Assembly (NCBI RefSeq): GCF_000685235.1
Contig: NZ_ARYH01000002.1
Span: 397,941-461,940 of the forward strand
Reading direction: 5' to 3'
Length of the DNA: 64,000 nucleotides
From: Hyphomonas adhaerens MHS-3
GTDB taxonomy: Bacteria; Pseudomonadota; Alphaproteobacteria; Caulobacterales; Hyphomonadaceae
Below the pieces are notes generated by a model. That model worked only from the letters and a program-made list of their open reading frames with translations, had not been told where the DNA came from and made no database searches. The translations under genes were made by a program, and so were the position numbers. How positions within the stretch are numbered: position 1 is the first letter of the stretch; every line of letters begins with the position of its first letter. Of the stretch, positions 17,400 through 28,200 are shown piece by piece.

Positions 17400-18770
17400 T
17401 CAACATTCGATAACGTTCACGGCAAGGCCGCCCTGCGATGTTTCCTTGTATTTGGAGGACATGTCCATGCCGGTCTGGCGCATGGTCTCGATCACCTGGT
17501 CCAGCGAAACCCGGGCCTGATCCACCGAGTGCAGGGCAAGGCGCGCCGCATTGGCCGCTTTCACCGCACCGATGGCATTTCGCTCGATACAGGGGATCTG
17601 GACGAGGCCGCCCACCGGGTCGCAGGTCAGGCCCAGATTGTGCTCCATGGCGATCTCCGCCGCATTGCACACCTGTTGCGGATTGGCGCCCCAGACAGCG
17701 GCAAGGCCGGCCGCCGCCATGGAACAGGCCACGCCGACTTCGCCCTGGCAGCCCATTTCCGCGCCGGAGATCGACGCCCGCTGCTTGTAGAGCAGGCCAA
17801 TCCCCCCGGCCGTGAGCATGAAGCGCCGCAGGCGCGCGGTCTTGTCTTCCGCATCGGCGCAATAGTGACGGATCACCGCCGGGATGATCCCTGCAGCCCC
17901 ATTGGTCGGCGCGGTCACCACCTGTCCGCCACTGGCGTTTTCCTCATTCACCGCCATGGCGTAGACATTGAGCCAGTCGAACAATTGTTCGCGTTCGTTC
18001 GATAGCGGATCATTCTGCAGCTTCTTCCACAGGTCCGGTGCACGCCGGCGCACATTCAGCCCGCCCGGCAATGTGCCTTCCCGGGCGAGCCCCCGCTCAA
18101 TGCAGGCAAGCATCACGTCCGCGACCCGGTCCAAAGCGGCGTCGGTCTCTGCCCGCGGACGCATGGCGTCTTCATTGGTGAGGATGATGTCCGCGATGCT
18201 GAGGTCCTGTCCGGCACAGAGGGCCAGCAATTCGGCTGCCGACCCGAACGGGTGCGGCACGGACGGGCCGACCGGCAGGATGTCGTCCTCCACCGGGCGC
18301 TGCAGCTGGCGCTCGGTCGCGATGAAGCCGCCGCCCGTGGAATACCAGGTCTCGTCCGACAAGACGCCGCCGTCCGCGCCGAACGCCCGCAGGCGCATGC
18401 CATTCGGGTGAAGCGCCGGAAGGACGTCATAGGCAAAAATGATGTCAGCCGCCGGGTCGAAAGCGATGCTGCGCCCGTCCGGCAGAGGCAGCTGGCGGGA
18501 GGCTTCCAGCGCCGCAACGTCCCGGTCTGCCGCGTCAGGATCCAGGGTCTCGGGCTCAAAGCCCAGCAGGCCCAGCATGACCGCCTTGGGGGTCGCGTGA
18601 CCTGCCCCGGTGAGCGCCAGCGAGCCTTGCAGTTCAACCTCGATCCGCTCCACCGCGCCGATGTTCTCAGCCAGGGTCGCAAGGAACCGGTTCGCAATCC
18701 GGATCGGGCCCACCGTGTGTGAGCTGGAAGGGCCAATTCCGACGCGGAACAGATCGAGTATGGAAAGCAT
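17400..18770 (-). CDS. sdaA: L-serine ammonia-lyase (L-serine dehydratase), single chain
   Basis: The 456-aa enzyme deaminates L-serine to pyruvate and ammonia with an oxygen-sensitive [4Fe-4S] cluster. The N-terminal beta domain opens with [22 protein letters not shown], the diagnostic start. The alpha domain carries [21 protein letters not shown], and cluster cysteines are in [14 protein letters not shown] and [14 protein letters not shown]. The C-terminus is VNVIEC, the tail Cys typical of the family. Both domains are in one chain, as in E. coli SdaA. It is transcribed alone; a 13-bp palindrome lies 37 bp upstream. Confidence 0.95.
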   Translation of the reverse strand: MLSILDLFRVGIGPSSSHTVGPIRIANRFLATLAENIGAVERIEVELQGSLALTGAGHATPKAVMLGLLGFEPETLDPDAADRDVAALEASRQLPLPDGRSIAFDPAADIIFAYDVLPALHPNGMRLRAFGADGGVLSDETWYSTGGGFIATERQLQRPVEDDILPVGPSVPHPFGSAAELLALCAGQDLSIADIILTNEDAMRPRAETDAALDRVADVMLACIERGLAREGTLPGGLNVRRRAPDLWKKLQNDPLSNEREQLFDWLNVYAMAVNEENASGGQVVTAPTNGAAGIIPAVIRHYCADAEDKTARLRRFMLTAGGIGLLYKQRASISGAEMGCQGEVGVACSMAAAGLAAVWGANPQQVCNAAEIAMEHNLGLTCDPVGGLVQIPCIERNAIGAVKAANAARLALHSVDQARVSLDQVIETMRQTGMDMSSKYKETSQGGLAVNVIEC

Positions 18771-18806
18771 TTTTCACCGGGCGTTTATTCGAGAGGACGA
18801 ACTTCC

Positions 18807-18819
18807 TGCCCTTAGGGCA
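18807..18819. promoter_or_regulatory. Small palindrome in the sdaA leader
   Basis: TGCCCT-T-AGGGCA is a perfect odd-centred inverted repeat 37 bp upstream of sdaA, in the 78-bp gap after the FAD monooxygenase gene. It may be an operator or a short hairpin; no T-run follows. Confidence 0.25.
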
Positions 18820-18848
18820 ATTACGGAGCAAGGTTTACCGGTGAAATT

Positions 18849-20033
18849 CTAAAGAGACGTTTCGTCGTAGGTGTAGATCCAGTCGAGTCGTGACCGGACA
18901 AATTCCGGCGCCGCCCGGGCCGCCATCGCCATCGGCACATAAGACCCGAACCGCGTGATCGGATTGCCGCGATGATAGAGTTTCGAATTGTCGCGCGCCC
19001 CCTGCTGCACACGGGTCACGCGCGGCTTGCGGCGGGCTTCGTAGGCTGCAAGCGCCGCCGTCAGATCGGCTTCCGTTTCGAGACACGCGGCCAGCGCCCA
19101 GGCATCCTCGATCGCCATGGCCGCCCCCTGCGCCAGGAAAGGCAGCATGGGATGGCAGGCATCGCCCAGAAGCGTGGCCCGGCCATCGCTCCATTTCGGC
19201 AGGGGTTTGCGCCCGTAAAGCGCCCAGCGGTTCATGGAATCCGCCGCTTCGATGATGGCGGTGACGGATGGGTGCCACCGTTTGAAATCCTTCAGCGCCT
19301 GTTCCTTGGCGCCCGTCGCGGTCCAGGACTCGTCGCCCGGTGTCTTGTGTTCCACGACCCCGACGAAATTGGCGAGACTGCCCCGGCGCAGCAGATAGGT
19401 CACCGCATGGCGGTGCGGCCCGACCCATACGCTGGCCGTGGGCGGCGGCGCATGGCCGCCAAGGGCCGTTACGGGGGCCGTGGCACGCCAGGCCACACAG
19501 CCGGTGAATTCCGGCTTGTCCGGGCCCAGCATCTGATCGCGCACCGCAGAGTGGATGCCGTCGGCGCCGACCAGCAGGTCCGCCTCGACCATGCCGCCGC
19601 CTGCGAAATGCGCGACGACCTTGTCACCCTTGTTCTCGTAGCGCTCCAGCCGGTGGCCAAGCGCGACCGAATCGGGCGCCCGCGCAGCCAGTTCAGCGCG
19701 CAGGGCTTCGATCAGGTCAGCCCGGTGAACATGAATATATTCTGCGCCCCAGCGATTCATCGCGGCCTTGCGCAGGGGGATGGAGAAGATCTTTCTCCCG
19801 CTGCGGCCCCAGCGCATCTCGGCGGCCTGCGGGCGGAAGGCATCCGTCATCACCCGCGCGCCGACGCCGAGGGCGTTCAGAACTTTCATGGCATTGGGGC
19901 TCAGCTGCAGGCCGGCCCCGACCTCGCTGATGACACCGGATTGTTCGACAACCGTGACCGTGTGGCCGCGCTTTTCGAGCGCAAGGGCCGCTGTGAGGCC
20001 CCCAATTCCACCGCCGACGACAAGAACATGCAT
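18849..20033 (-). CDS. FAD-dependent aromatic-ring hydroxylase (salicylate hydroxylase-like)
   Basis: The 394-aa group A flavoprotein monooxygenase has a dinucleotide fold at the N-terminus (VLVVGGGIGGLTAALAL), the DG motif VGADGIHSAVRDQM (about residues 155–168), and the FAD ribityl motif LLGDACHPMLPFLAQGAAMAIEDA (about 288–311). Close families hydroxylate salicylate or 3-hydroxybenzoate using NAD(P)H. No ring-cleavage gene is nearby, so the substrate is open; a quinone-biosynthesis (Coq/UbiH-like) role is less likely on these motifs. It starts 29 bp after a zinc-finger gene on the same strand. Confidence 0.85.
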   Translation of the reverse strand: MHVLVVGGGIGGLTAALALEKRGHTVTVVEQSGVISEVGAGLQLSPNAMKVLNALGVGARVMTDAFRPQAAEMRWGRSGRKIFSIPLRKAAMNRWGAEYIHVHRADLIEALRAELAARAPDSVALGHRLERYENKGDKVVAHFAGGGMVEADLLVGADGIHSAVRDQMLGPDKPEFTGCVAWRATAPVTALGGHAPPPTASVWVGPHRHAVTYLLRRGSLANFVGVVEHKTPGDESWTATGAKEQALKDFKRWHPSVTAIIEAADSMNRWALYGRKPLPKWSDGRATLLGDACHPMLPFLAQGAAMAIEDAWALAACLETEADLTAALAAYEARRKPRVTRVQQGARDNSKLYHRGNPITRFGSYVPMAMAARAAPEFVRSRLDWIYTYDETSL

Positions 20034-20062
20034 GATCAGCCGGCTCCGTTATTCTGGGAGAA

Positions 20063-20266
20063 TCAGTGACCCCGGCCGGGGTCGTCTTTACCGCCGATCA
20101 GGACGAAACGCCGGTCGCAATATTTGCACTCGACATAATCTTCGTCGCCCATCTCGTACCAGACGCGCGGGTGGCCAAGAGCGCCGCCGCCGCCATTGCA
20201 GGAGACCTTGTGACTTTTGACCATCACGACTTCCGGTGGGTCGAATGCATCGCGCTTGGTGGGCAT
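20063..20266 (-). CDS. Small zinc-finger protein (CHCC type)
   Basis: The 67-aa protein matches the CHCC zinc-finger family related to the complex I accessory subunit NDUFS6. The pattern is VSCNGGGGALGHPRVWYEM...VECKYCDRRFVLIGG, giving one Cys, one His (in LGHPRV) and two Cys as zinc ligands. In alphaproteobacteria small proteins like this are thought to associate with respiratory complex I, but direct evidence in bacteria is limited. It precedes the FAD monooxygenase by 29 bp, which may be only a positional link. Confidence 0.85.
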   Translation of the reverse strand: MPTKRDAFDPPEVVMVKSHKVSCNGGGGALGHPRVWYEMGDEDYVECKYCDRRFVLIGGKDDPGRGH

Positions 20267-20386
20267 TGGGTCGCCTATTCAGTCCTGTTATCTGGCACCG
20301 GCTTGTTCACCGGCTCTTAGGGCCCTACCTAGAGCGCACCAGAGTGCCACGCAAGCACCGCCATGCCGCAGGGAAAGAAGGACTGG

Positions 20387-21340
20387 ATGACTGACCAAAA
20401 CTCCGCCCCGGAATACGCTATTGAAGTCGACAACCTGCAGAAGGTGTACGCCGCCTCCGGCCGCATGCCGGAAAAGCACGCCCTGAAGGGAATCAGCCTG
20501 AAAATTCCGCGCGGATCAATCTTCGGCCTGCTGGGGCCGAACGGGGCCGGTAAGTCGACCTTCATCAACATCCTGGCGGGCCTGGTGAACAAGACCTCGG
20601 GAACGGCCCGCATCTGGGGTCTGGATATCGACAAGCACCCCCGCCAGAGCCGCGCCGCCATTGGCGTTGTGAACCAGGAAATCGTTGCCGACCCCTTCTT
20701 CACTCCGTTTGAAATGCTGGAACTGATGGCCGGTTTCTACGGTGTTCCGAAGGCCGACCGGCAGACCGATGAAATCCTTGTGGCTGTGGGCCTCGACGAC
20801 AAGAAAGACGCCTATGTGCGCCAGCTGTCGGGCGGCATGAAACGCCGCCTGATGGTGGCCAAGGCGCTCGTCCACAATCCGCCCGTCCTGATCCTCGACG
20901 AGCCGACCGCCGGTGTGGACGTGGAACTGCGCCGCTCGATGTGGACCTATGTGCGCGAACTGCATGACCGCGGCACCACGATCATCCTGACGACTCACTA
21001 TCTGGAAGAAGCTGAAGAGCTCTGCGATTCCATCGCCATCGTGAACCATGGCGAGATTGTCGCCTGCGAACCGACACCGAGCCTGCTGGCCCGGCTCGAC
21101 TACAAAACGCTTGTCATCACCCCCCGAGAGCCGCTGACGGCCGTCCCGGACGCCCTGTCCGAGCTGGATGCGACCATGCGCGAATCGGGGGAACTGGCGA
21201 TCACGTTCCGGACCAGCGAGACCGGAATCGGCCGCCTGCTGGAACAGGTACGTCAGGCCGGAATCGGAATCGGGGATCTCATCACCGAGACCCCCGACCT
21301 TGAAGATGTGTTCCTGGCGCTGACCAGCGAGCCAGCCTGA
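20387..21340 (+). CDS. ABC transporter ATP-binding protein (ABC-2/drug-export type), no adjacent permease
   Basis: I start at ATG 20387 (317 aa; AAGGA just upstream) rather than at 20363. Walker A is GPNGAGKS (residues 50–57), the signature LSGGM (147–151), Walker B LILDEP (168–173), followed by the H-loop TTHYLEEAEELCD. The C-terminal extension of about 95 aa (DALSELDATMRESGELAITF…TPDLEDVFLAL) is typical of DrrA/CcmA-like exporters. These work with an ABC-2 permease, normally encoded next door. Here the next gene is trxA on the opposite strand, 4 bp away, so the partner is elsewhere or missing. Confidence 0.92.
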   Translation: MTDQNSAPEYAIEVDNLQKVYAASGRMPEKHALKGISLKIPRGSIFGLLGPNGAGKSTFINILAGLVNKTSGTARIWGLDIDKHPRQSRAAIGVVNQEIVADPFFTPFEMLELMAGFYGVPKADRQTDEILVAVGLDDKKDAYVRQLSGGMKRRLMVAKALVHNPPVLILDEPTAGVDVELRRSMWTYVRELHDRGTTIILTTHYLEEAEELCDSIAIVNHGEIVACEPTPSLLARLDYKTLVITPREPLTAVPDALSELDATMRESGELAITFRTSETGIGRLLEQVRQAGIGIGDLITETPDLEDVFLALTSEPA

Positions 21341-21344
21341 CGGA

Positions 21345-21665
21345 TCAGGCCGACTGTTTGATCCAGTCGGCGATGGCCTGCTTGCTCATCGCACCGAGGT
21401 GCGTGGCGGCGACCTTGCCATCCTTGAAGATCATCAGCGTCGGCATGCCGCGCACGCCGTATTTCGAGCCGGTCATCGGGTTTTCGTCGACATTGATCTT
21501 GGCGACTTTCACCTTGCCGGCCATTTCTTCGGCAACGGCTTCGAGGTGCGGCGACATCTGTTTGCACGGGCCACACCATTCAGCCCAGAAATCCACTACG
21601 ACAGGGACATCGGAATTGGCGATGACACCATCGAACTCGTCGTCTGTTACATCAATCGCGGCCAT
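21345..21665 (-). CDS. trxA: Thioredoxin
   Basis: The 106-aa protein is a classic thioredoxin: FWAEWCGPCKQ with redox Cys31/Cys34, cis-Pro loop RGMPTLMIF, and buried Asp25. It reduces cytoplasmic disulfides using thioredoxin reductase. It is the last gene of the tsaE–amgK–murU–addB–addA run, 56 bp after addA, with GAGGAG as ribosome site. A trxA after addA is a recurring alphaproteobacterial order. Confidence 0.96.
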   Translation of the reverse strand: MAAIDVTDDEFDGVIANSDVPVVVDFWAEWCGPCKQMSPHLEAVAEEMAGKVKVAKINVDENPMTGSKYGVRGMPTLMIFKDGKVAATHLGAMSKQAIADWIKQSA

Positions 21666-21721
21666 GGCGAGCTCCTCAATTTCGGTTCAACAGACTGCTA
21701 GATAGGGACTCCCGGCACAAG

Positions 21722-24700
21722 TCAAACCTCACTCCCAGCACGCTTTAGCGAGGCTAAAAGCATCTCTTCCGGCAACGGCATCAGTTTCGGCCCGTCCGTC
21801 CAGCAGAGCGCGGCGCGCACGGCGCGGTCCGGCCAGGCCTCGCTGAGTACGGCCCAATAAGCCGCCATCTGCAGCACATAGCTCTCGCCAACGCCCTCGG
21901 GCGTGTCCGGGGCGGGCTGGTCCGTCTTGAAATCGACGATCAGGACTTCGGTATCCGAGACGACCAGCCGGTCGACCCGTCCGTTGATCACCACGCCTTC
22001 CGGCAGGTGTTGTTTCGAGCTGCCGATGATCGCGGCCTCGGCCCGTCCGCCGGGCGCGAAGACGCCCGCCATGGCCGGATCCTGCAGGACGCCCAGCGCC
22101 GCCGCCAGCATCTCTTCGCGCTCCGCCTCTTCCAGCGAGGCATCCCGCGCGAGGAAGTTGCGCCCCGCTGTCTCCCGGTCACCCTCCGGCACATCCGGCA
22201 GGTATTGCAGCAGGGCGTGGATCAGGCGGCCGCGCTTGAGGCGCGCTTCGCGGCCTTCTCCGAACGGCGCCATGACAGGCATGTCGCGCCCCAGCAGGCT
22301 GGTGGGCGCGCTGAACCGGCGGCGGGCGGCCACAGGCGTGTCTTCCACCCGCTGCAACGCCCAATCCGGAAACCCGGCTTTGGCGCCGCCGCCCTGCCCG
22401 GTCTTCGGCACCGTCGACGGGGCACCTCCAAACCGGCGGTGTTCGTCGCGCGCCTCGCCTTCAGCCGGGACAAGCCGGTCCATCGCGTTCAGGCAGAGCG
22501 CATACCAGGACCGGTCGTGATAGCCGCCGCCTTTCTGGCCGCCATACCAGTGGCCGGCAATGATCAGCCGGTCCTGCGCCCGCGTCAGCGCCACATAAAG
22601 CAGCCGGCGGTGTTCTTCCTCGGCGCGCGCGTCGGCCAGCGCCCGGGCCGCGGTGACTTCCGCAAGCTCCCCGTCCTTGCGCGGCGACCAGACCGGCACG
22701 CCATTGATTTCGTGGATACGCCCACCGGACGGTTTCGGCGCGCTGGTCGTATCCGGCAGGATGACGACCGGCGCCTGCAGGCCCTTGGCACCGTGCACGG
22801 TCATGACGCGGATCTCCCGCTCCGGCGCCGCAAGGTCGCGCTTGATCTCCACTTCGCCCGCTTCCATGCGCGCGATGAAGCATTGCAGCGACGCAGGCTC
22901 TGTCGAGTCAAAGGCAATGGCTTCGGCAACCAGCGCCTGGACCGGATCCCGCGCCGGATGGCCGAGCCGGGCGTTGAGCTTCTCCCATCCCGTTTTCCCA
23001 TCCGCCCCCGGAACGTCCAGAACCGCCGTCAGGAAATCAAAGGGTGGGAGATGAGCATTGTCGATCAGCATCTGCAGGAAGGCGGAAGCCGCCTTTACAT
23101 CCGGATCGGCGCTGGCCTGTACGCGCTGCCACAGCGTCTCGCCCCGATTGCGGCCGCTGGCCAGCTCGAACAGATAGCGGTCATCATCGACGAGCCCGAG
23201 GAAGGGCCCGCGCAGGATCTCGGCCAGCGTCAGGTCACGCTCCGGCAGCGCGGCGAAGCGCATCAGGTTCAGGCAGTCCTGCACACCGATATGATCGCCC
23301 AGCTTCAGCCGGTCGGCCCCGGCAACCGGCAGTCCTTGTGCCTTCAGGGCACCGATCATCGCGTCGAACAGGCCGCCTGTCCGGCCGCGCACGAGGATCA
23401 GGATATCTTCCGGCCGCACGGGACGCTGGACCCATCCTTCGCCCGTATCGGCCCAGATGCTTTCCCCCGCATCGATCATCGCCCGTACCGCCTTCGCCAC
23501 ATCTGTGGCCAGCCGCGCCTTCGGCGACGACGACCGCATGGCGTTGACCGGGCGGGCCCAGGCATCCTCGTCCGTCTCTTCCTCTTTCGGCGGAATGGGC
23601 CAGAGCTCGACCGCGCCGTGCTGGTCCGACCGCCAGGAAACGTGATGGACGAGATTGCTTTCCTCCGCAGGCGTCTCAACCGGCGCATTCGGAATGGGCG
23701 GGGCCTGGTTCCAGACCGTGTCGACATATTCGAGAACTTCCGGCCCGGACCGGAAGGACATTTCCATCGTTTCTTTCAGCAGGTCCGAATTGCGGGCCTG
23801 GAACTGATGGTACTGCTTCAACAGCTGCGACGGGTCCGCCCCCTGGAAGGAATAGATGGACTGTTTCTCGTCGCCCACGACGAACAGGGTGCGCGGATCC
23901 TGCGCGCGCTCGATCCCCTCCCCGGCATCGAACTCCCCCGTCAGCGCATCGACCAGTTCCCATTGTGTGGGGCTGGTGTCCTGCGCCTCGTCCAGCAACA
24001 GGTGCGAAAGACCGCCATCCAGCTTGTAGAGCACCCAGTCCGACATCCCCGTCGCTGTCAGCAGGATGCGCGTATGTTCGATCAGATCGTCGAAATCGAG
24101 CGCGGCGCGGGCCCGTTTCAGGTCGCGATAACGTTCCAGCGCAGGCAGACCGACGCGGACCATGGCCGAGGTGCGCGCGAAAGCTGCCGCCCGGTTCAGC
24201 CGATCCTCCAGCTCCAGCATGCGCGCCGCTTCCTCGCCAAAGCCTTCCTTCATCTGGAACAGGCTGGCGACCAGCGGCAAGGCTTCGGCCATGCCTTTCG
24301 TATACGGATTGGAGGCGCGGAGATCCCCGCTCGCCGTGCGGAAGACGGTCCGGTAAATCCCCCAGCGTTCGCCTGCATCTTCTGTCGCGAGCACGGCCAT
24401 CAGTTTCTCGCCTGTCGCCACATCGGTCTTGCCGCCCGTCAGCAGGAGTTCGGCGACCGTGCGGATGTCCGCGGCGGGCAATGCCTCGCCCATGGCGAGG
24501 TCCAGCAGCTCTTCAACCGACGCCTCAGGCGCCTGAAGCCGCTCGCGCAGGACATCGTCCATGACATCGAAATCGCTGTCATAATGGTCCGCAAAGCGAA
24601 GCACCGCCGTGCCGATACTCCGCAACGTATCGAGGGCCAGCATCGCGCCTTCGTGGCCGCCTTCCAGCGCCAGCAGATCAAGGAGGTCCGGCAGGTTTTG

Positions 24701-25258
24701 CTGCGCGGACATGACCGCTTCGCTGCGCGCTTCGTTCCACAGCGCGTAGGCTTCGTCTTCTTCGATCTCCGTAAAGCCGGGAAAGACGCCTGCCTCCAGG
24801 GGGAAGCGCCGCAGCACGCGGGCACAGAATGCGTGGATGGTCTCGATGCGCAGACCGCCCGGCGTTTCAAGCGCGTTGGCGAACAGGGCCCGGGCAACCT
24901 GAAGGTCTTCGGCATTGTAGGCGCTGGCCTTGCGGCCCTGAAGCTGGGCGAGCTTCTTCCTCAACGGGTCGTCTTCCATCACCGACCACTGGCCGAGCGT
25001 CTTGAAGAGACGCGACAGCATCTCGCTGGCCGCGGCCTTGGTGTAGGTGATGCAGAGGATGGAGTCCGGCTTCGCACCGGGCCGCCCGTCCGGACGGCGC
25101 AGCAGCAGGCGAGCGACGCGGTCGATCAGGACCTTCGTCTTGCCGGAGCCGGCATTGGCCATGACGAAGGCCGAATGCATCGGGTCAGCCGAGCGCGCCT
25201 GAACCTCAACGGCCTTGCGGAAGTCGTCCGTATCCGGCGGTATCACGATGTCACTCAT
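21722..25258 (-). CDS. addA: Double-strand break repair helicase–nuclease AddA
   Basis: I start at ATG 25258 (1178 aa), which overlaps the end of addB by 8 bp. It is a UvrD/Rep-type helicase with Walker A ANAGSGKT (34–41), motif II LLLDEAQDT, motif III VGDEKQSIYSFQGAD, and motif VI VALTRAQDRLI. A C-terminal PD-(D/E)XK nuclease ends in the pattern GRVDRLVVSDTEVLIVDFK (DFK at 1109–1111). With AddB it resects double-strand ends to start RecA recombination, as RecBCD does in enterics. Length and domain order are normal. Confidence 0.96.
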   Translation of the reverse strand: MSDIVIPPDTDDFRKAVEVQARSADPMHSAFVMANAGSGKTKVLIDRVARLLLRRPDGRPGAKPDSILCITYTKAAASEMLSRLFKTLGQWSVMEDDPLRKKLAQLQGRKASAYNAEDLQVARALFANALETPGGLRIETIHAFCARVLRRFPLEAGVFPGFTEIEEDEAYALWNEARSEAVMSAQQNLPDLLDLLALEGGHEGAMLALDTLRSIGTAVLRFADHYDSDFDVMDDVLRERLQAPEASVEELLDLAMGEALPAADIRTVAELLLTGGKTDVATGEKLMAVLATEDAGERWGIYRTVFRTASGDLRASNPYTKGMAEALPLVASLFQMKEGFGEEAARMLELEDRLNRAAAFARTSAMVRVGLPALERYRDLKRARAALDFDDLIEHTRILLTATGMSDWVLYKLDGGLSHLLLDEAQDTSPTQWELVDALTGEFDAGEGIERAQDPRTLFVVGDEKQSIYSFQGADPSQLLKQYHQFQARNSDLLKETMEMSFRSGPEVLEYVDTVWNQAPPIPNAPVETPAEESNLVHHVSWRSDQHGAVELWPIPPKEEETDEDAWARPVNAMRSSSPKARLATDVAKAVRAMIDAGESIWADTGEGWVQRPVRPEDILILVRGRTGGLFDAMIGALKAQGLPVAGADRLKLGDHIGVQDCLNLMRFAALPERDLTLAEILRGPFLGLVDDDRYLFELASGRNRGETLWQRVQASADPDVKAASAFLQMLIDNAHLPPFDFLTAVLDVPGADGKTGWEKLNARLGHPARDPVQALVAEAIAFDSTEPASLQCFIARMEAGEVEIKRDLAAPEREIRVMTVHGAKGLQAPVVILPDTTSAPKPSGGRIHEINGVPVWSPRKDGELAEVTAARALADARAEEEHRRLLYVALTRAQDRLIIAGHWYGGQKGGGYHDRSWYALCLNAMDRLVPAEGEARDEHRRFGGAPSTVPKTGQGGGAKAGFPDWALQRVEDTPVAARRRFSAPTSLLGRDMPVMAPFGEGREARLKRGRLIHALLQYLPDVPEGDRETAGRNFLARDASLEEAEREEMLAAALGVLQDPAMAGVFAPGGRAEAAIIGSSKQHLPEGVVINGRVDRLVVSDTEVLIVDFKTDQPAPDTPEGVGESYVLQMAAYWAVLSEAWPDRAVRAALCWTDGPKLMPLPEEMLLASLKRAGSEV

Positions 25259-28200
25259 CGCCGCCTCCGTCTTCGGTGTCGCCAGCCCATTCCGCCCGGC
25301 GGGCAAGGCGGTTGTAGCCATTGTCGTATTTCACGAACTGCACACGGGGCGCGGACAGGAAGGCGGAGTTATCCTCCCGGTAGGCCGCGATCAGGCGCAG
25401 CAGGCCCTCTTCCGCCGTTTTTGCCAGCTCGTCCGGCGTGGCCTGCAGGGCCCGGCTCTGGCCAACGATGCGGGCATCGGGCTTCGCCTTGAAGGCCACA
25501 TATTCGAGGCCTGAGACGCTGGCAGCGGGAATACCTTTATAGCCACCCTTGCCTGCGATCAGGGCCTGCAAAGGCATTTGCTGGCTGAGTTCGGCCGCGA
25601 TCTCCTTGTCCGAGGGCGGGCTTCCTGTCTTGAAGTCGATGACCACGAGGCTGCCGTCGGGCTGGCGTTCGATCCGGTCGGCCATGGCGGACAGGGTGAA
25701 CGGCGCACCGCTGATGTCGAAATCCCAGCGCCCCTTCACTTCCAGCTTCGGTTTGCCATCAACCCGGCGCTCTGCCCGCCAGCCGAGATACCAGTCGGAC
25801 ATCTGCTCCAGCACTGCCCGCCGCGCGGCAAGAACAGCCTCCGGCTCTCCGGCCGCCGAAAGATTGCTCACCAGAAGCGAGACCAGGCGCTCTGTTGTCT
25901 TGGCCGTGCCTTCGTCCTCAAAATCTTCCAGCGCCTTGTGGATCGCGGTGCCGCGCGGCGCAGGACCGAGTTCGGCATTCATCGGCTCGATCCGGTCGAG
26001 TTTCAGCACCTGCTCCGCCCAGATCGCATAGGGATCGCGCTGCAGCGTATCGATCCGGGTAACGGACAGCTTGTGCGGCCAGCCCTCCGGACGCCGCCGC
26101 GGCTTCGGTTCCACCGGGAAGCCCTTGTCCAGCGTGTTCGTTCCCCTGTCCCGCAAGGCGAGTGCCCATTCGAGCGGACTGTCCCCGTCCGGCGAGAGCG
26201 CGTCCTTCGCGGCACTTCCCAGCGCGCCTTCTGCCAGCGTCTTCAGGCGCCAGACCCAGCGCGAGGCAACGGCCGGGGAATCGTTCCGCCGGAGGGCGTG
26301 CAGCATCGTCACCTTCGGCGCGCAGGCAAGTTGCGCAAAATCGTGTGCCGACAGGCCCACCCGGTCTTCCGGATCGCTGATACCCAGATCCTTGCGGAAC
26401 CGGCGCGGCAGGAACGCGTCGGCGGGCGGACGCTGCGGCCAGACATCTTCGTTCAGGCCTGCAAGGATGATGTGGCTGGCAGACTGGAGGCGCGCTTCGA
26501 GTGGTCCCCAGATGGCCAGCCTCGGGTGTTCCGCCACGCCTGCGCTGACGGTCCGCCCGGCAGCTTCGGCTTCGATCAGTTCGGCAAAGGCATGGGGTGG
26601 CATGGGCGCCAGATAGTCCGCGAGGTCTGCGACATGTTCCATCATTGCCGTGGCAGAGCGGCCGTCTTCCCCAGCCCATGGGAAAGGTGTCTGGCTGACG
26701 CGGGCCGCAAGCGCGGCGATCCGTTCCGCAATCTTCCGGCCCGGCATCGGGCCTTCACGGGACAGGTCCGCTTCGGTTTCGCGGAAGGCGATGGCGATCT
26801 GCTCAACCAGTTCTTCCGCAACCGCCTGCTCTTCATCGGAAAAGCTGGCATAGGGGTCCAGCTCCTTCCGTGAACGAACCGATGCCGCAAGATCATCCAG
26901 AGACTGCCAGTTGCGGGCACCGCGCAGGAAATAGCGGTCGAGACTGTCCGCACCTTCAAAGCCGCGGGCGAAAGGGTGCTTCAGAACAGCGCTCAGGATG
27001 ACCGGCTCCGCAGGGTCCAGCACCCAGCGCGCGCAGAGGCCAATCAGGCTTCCGGCGGTCGTCTGGCCAAGCGGGCTGCCCGATGACGGCGGCACATCCA
27101 GCCCCCAGCGCTGCAGGACGCCGCTGACCCGGCGCGCCAAGGTCGCGTCCTGGGTGACCAGCGCAGCCGTCTCGCCCGGCTGCTCCATCACCTGGCGCAG
27201 CAGGAGCGCCGCGGTTTCCGCTTCCACAGCCTCATCCGGCGCCTCGATGACGGTCAGGCCGTCCAGCGCCGACAGGGCAAATGCTTCCTTTACCGTGCCG
27301 AGCGACGCGGACAGCGAGTCCAGCGTGCGGCGCCAGTCCGCCGTGGATTCCGCGGGCGCCAGCGCCTCGTGGATCATGCGGCGGCGCGCTTCGGCTTTCC
27401 CTGCGCCGTCCGTTCCCGGCCAGGTGCGGACATCGCCCGGCGCGACGCCCAGGTCGCGCAGCGTGTCGAACAGAATATGCTGCGGGTGGCTGACAGACCC
27501 GGCAATCACACTGCGGGCCTCTTCGTCGGCGTGAATGTCCAGCCCGGGCAGCACGACCAGTCCTTGAGGCAAGGCCATCGCCGCTTTCATCAGGATACGG
27601 CCTGCCGGTGTCGCACCCGTGGACCCCGCGATCAGGACAGGCGCTTGCGGCGGGTCCTCCGCCCAGCGCCGGGCCATGATGCGGGCCGCCGCGATGTCCC
27701 GCAGGAACGGATCGCTCTCTCCATTCTCTGCCAGCCATTCCGGCCAGCTTTCCGAAATGATCTTCAGGAATTTGACCGATTGTTCCCAGTGTTTGGCCAG
27801 TTCGGCCGAGCCTGCGAGATCCGGCAGGCTGGACCAGTCGACATGCTCGCTAAGTGCGGCCTGCTCCATCAGGTGGCTCAGTTCCTGCGCCGCCGCCAGG
27901 GCCGATGCGGCCGGGGGCGTAACGCCGTAGGCCTGTTCGTAGAAGGCCTGTACCAGATGCGTCAGCGCCCCGAGGCGCCGCGCGGGCGACATGGCCGGTG
28001 GAAGGCCTGAACGCGCCGCATCGACCGAAGGCGTTTCGTCCGCCTCCATGTCGCCCAGCGTCCGGATATCTGGCGGCAGGATCGGCTTCTCGCCGCCCGC
28101 ATCGTAAAGCACGCCTGCCAGAACCCGGGCGGAACGCCGGTTCGGCACATAGATGATGGCATCGGCGAGGGCCGCAGGATTTTCGGCCAGCCCCGCTTCC

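Noticed and set aside
20296..20315. Direct repeat of CACCGGCT, 12 bp apart, before the ABC ATPase
   Set aside because: Only two 8-bp copies in GC-rich DNA; not enough to call a regulatory repeat.
22007..25492. A plus-strand open frame of about 1160 codons opposite addA
   Set aside because: It is the antisense mirror of addA in GC-rich DNA: no domain, no ribosome site, Arg/Gln/Pro-rich composition, and addA itself has all helicase and nuclease motifs.
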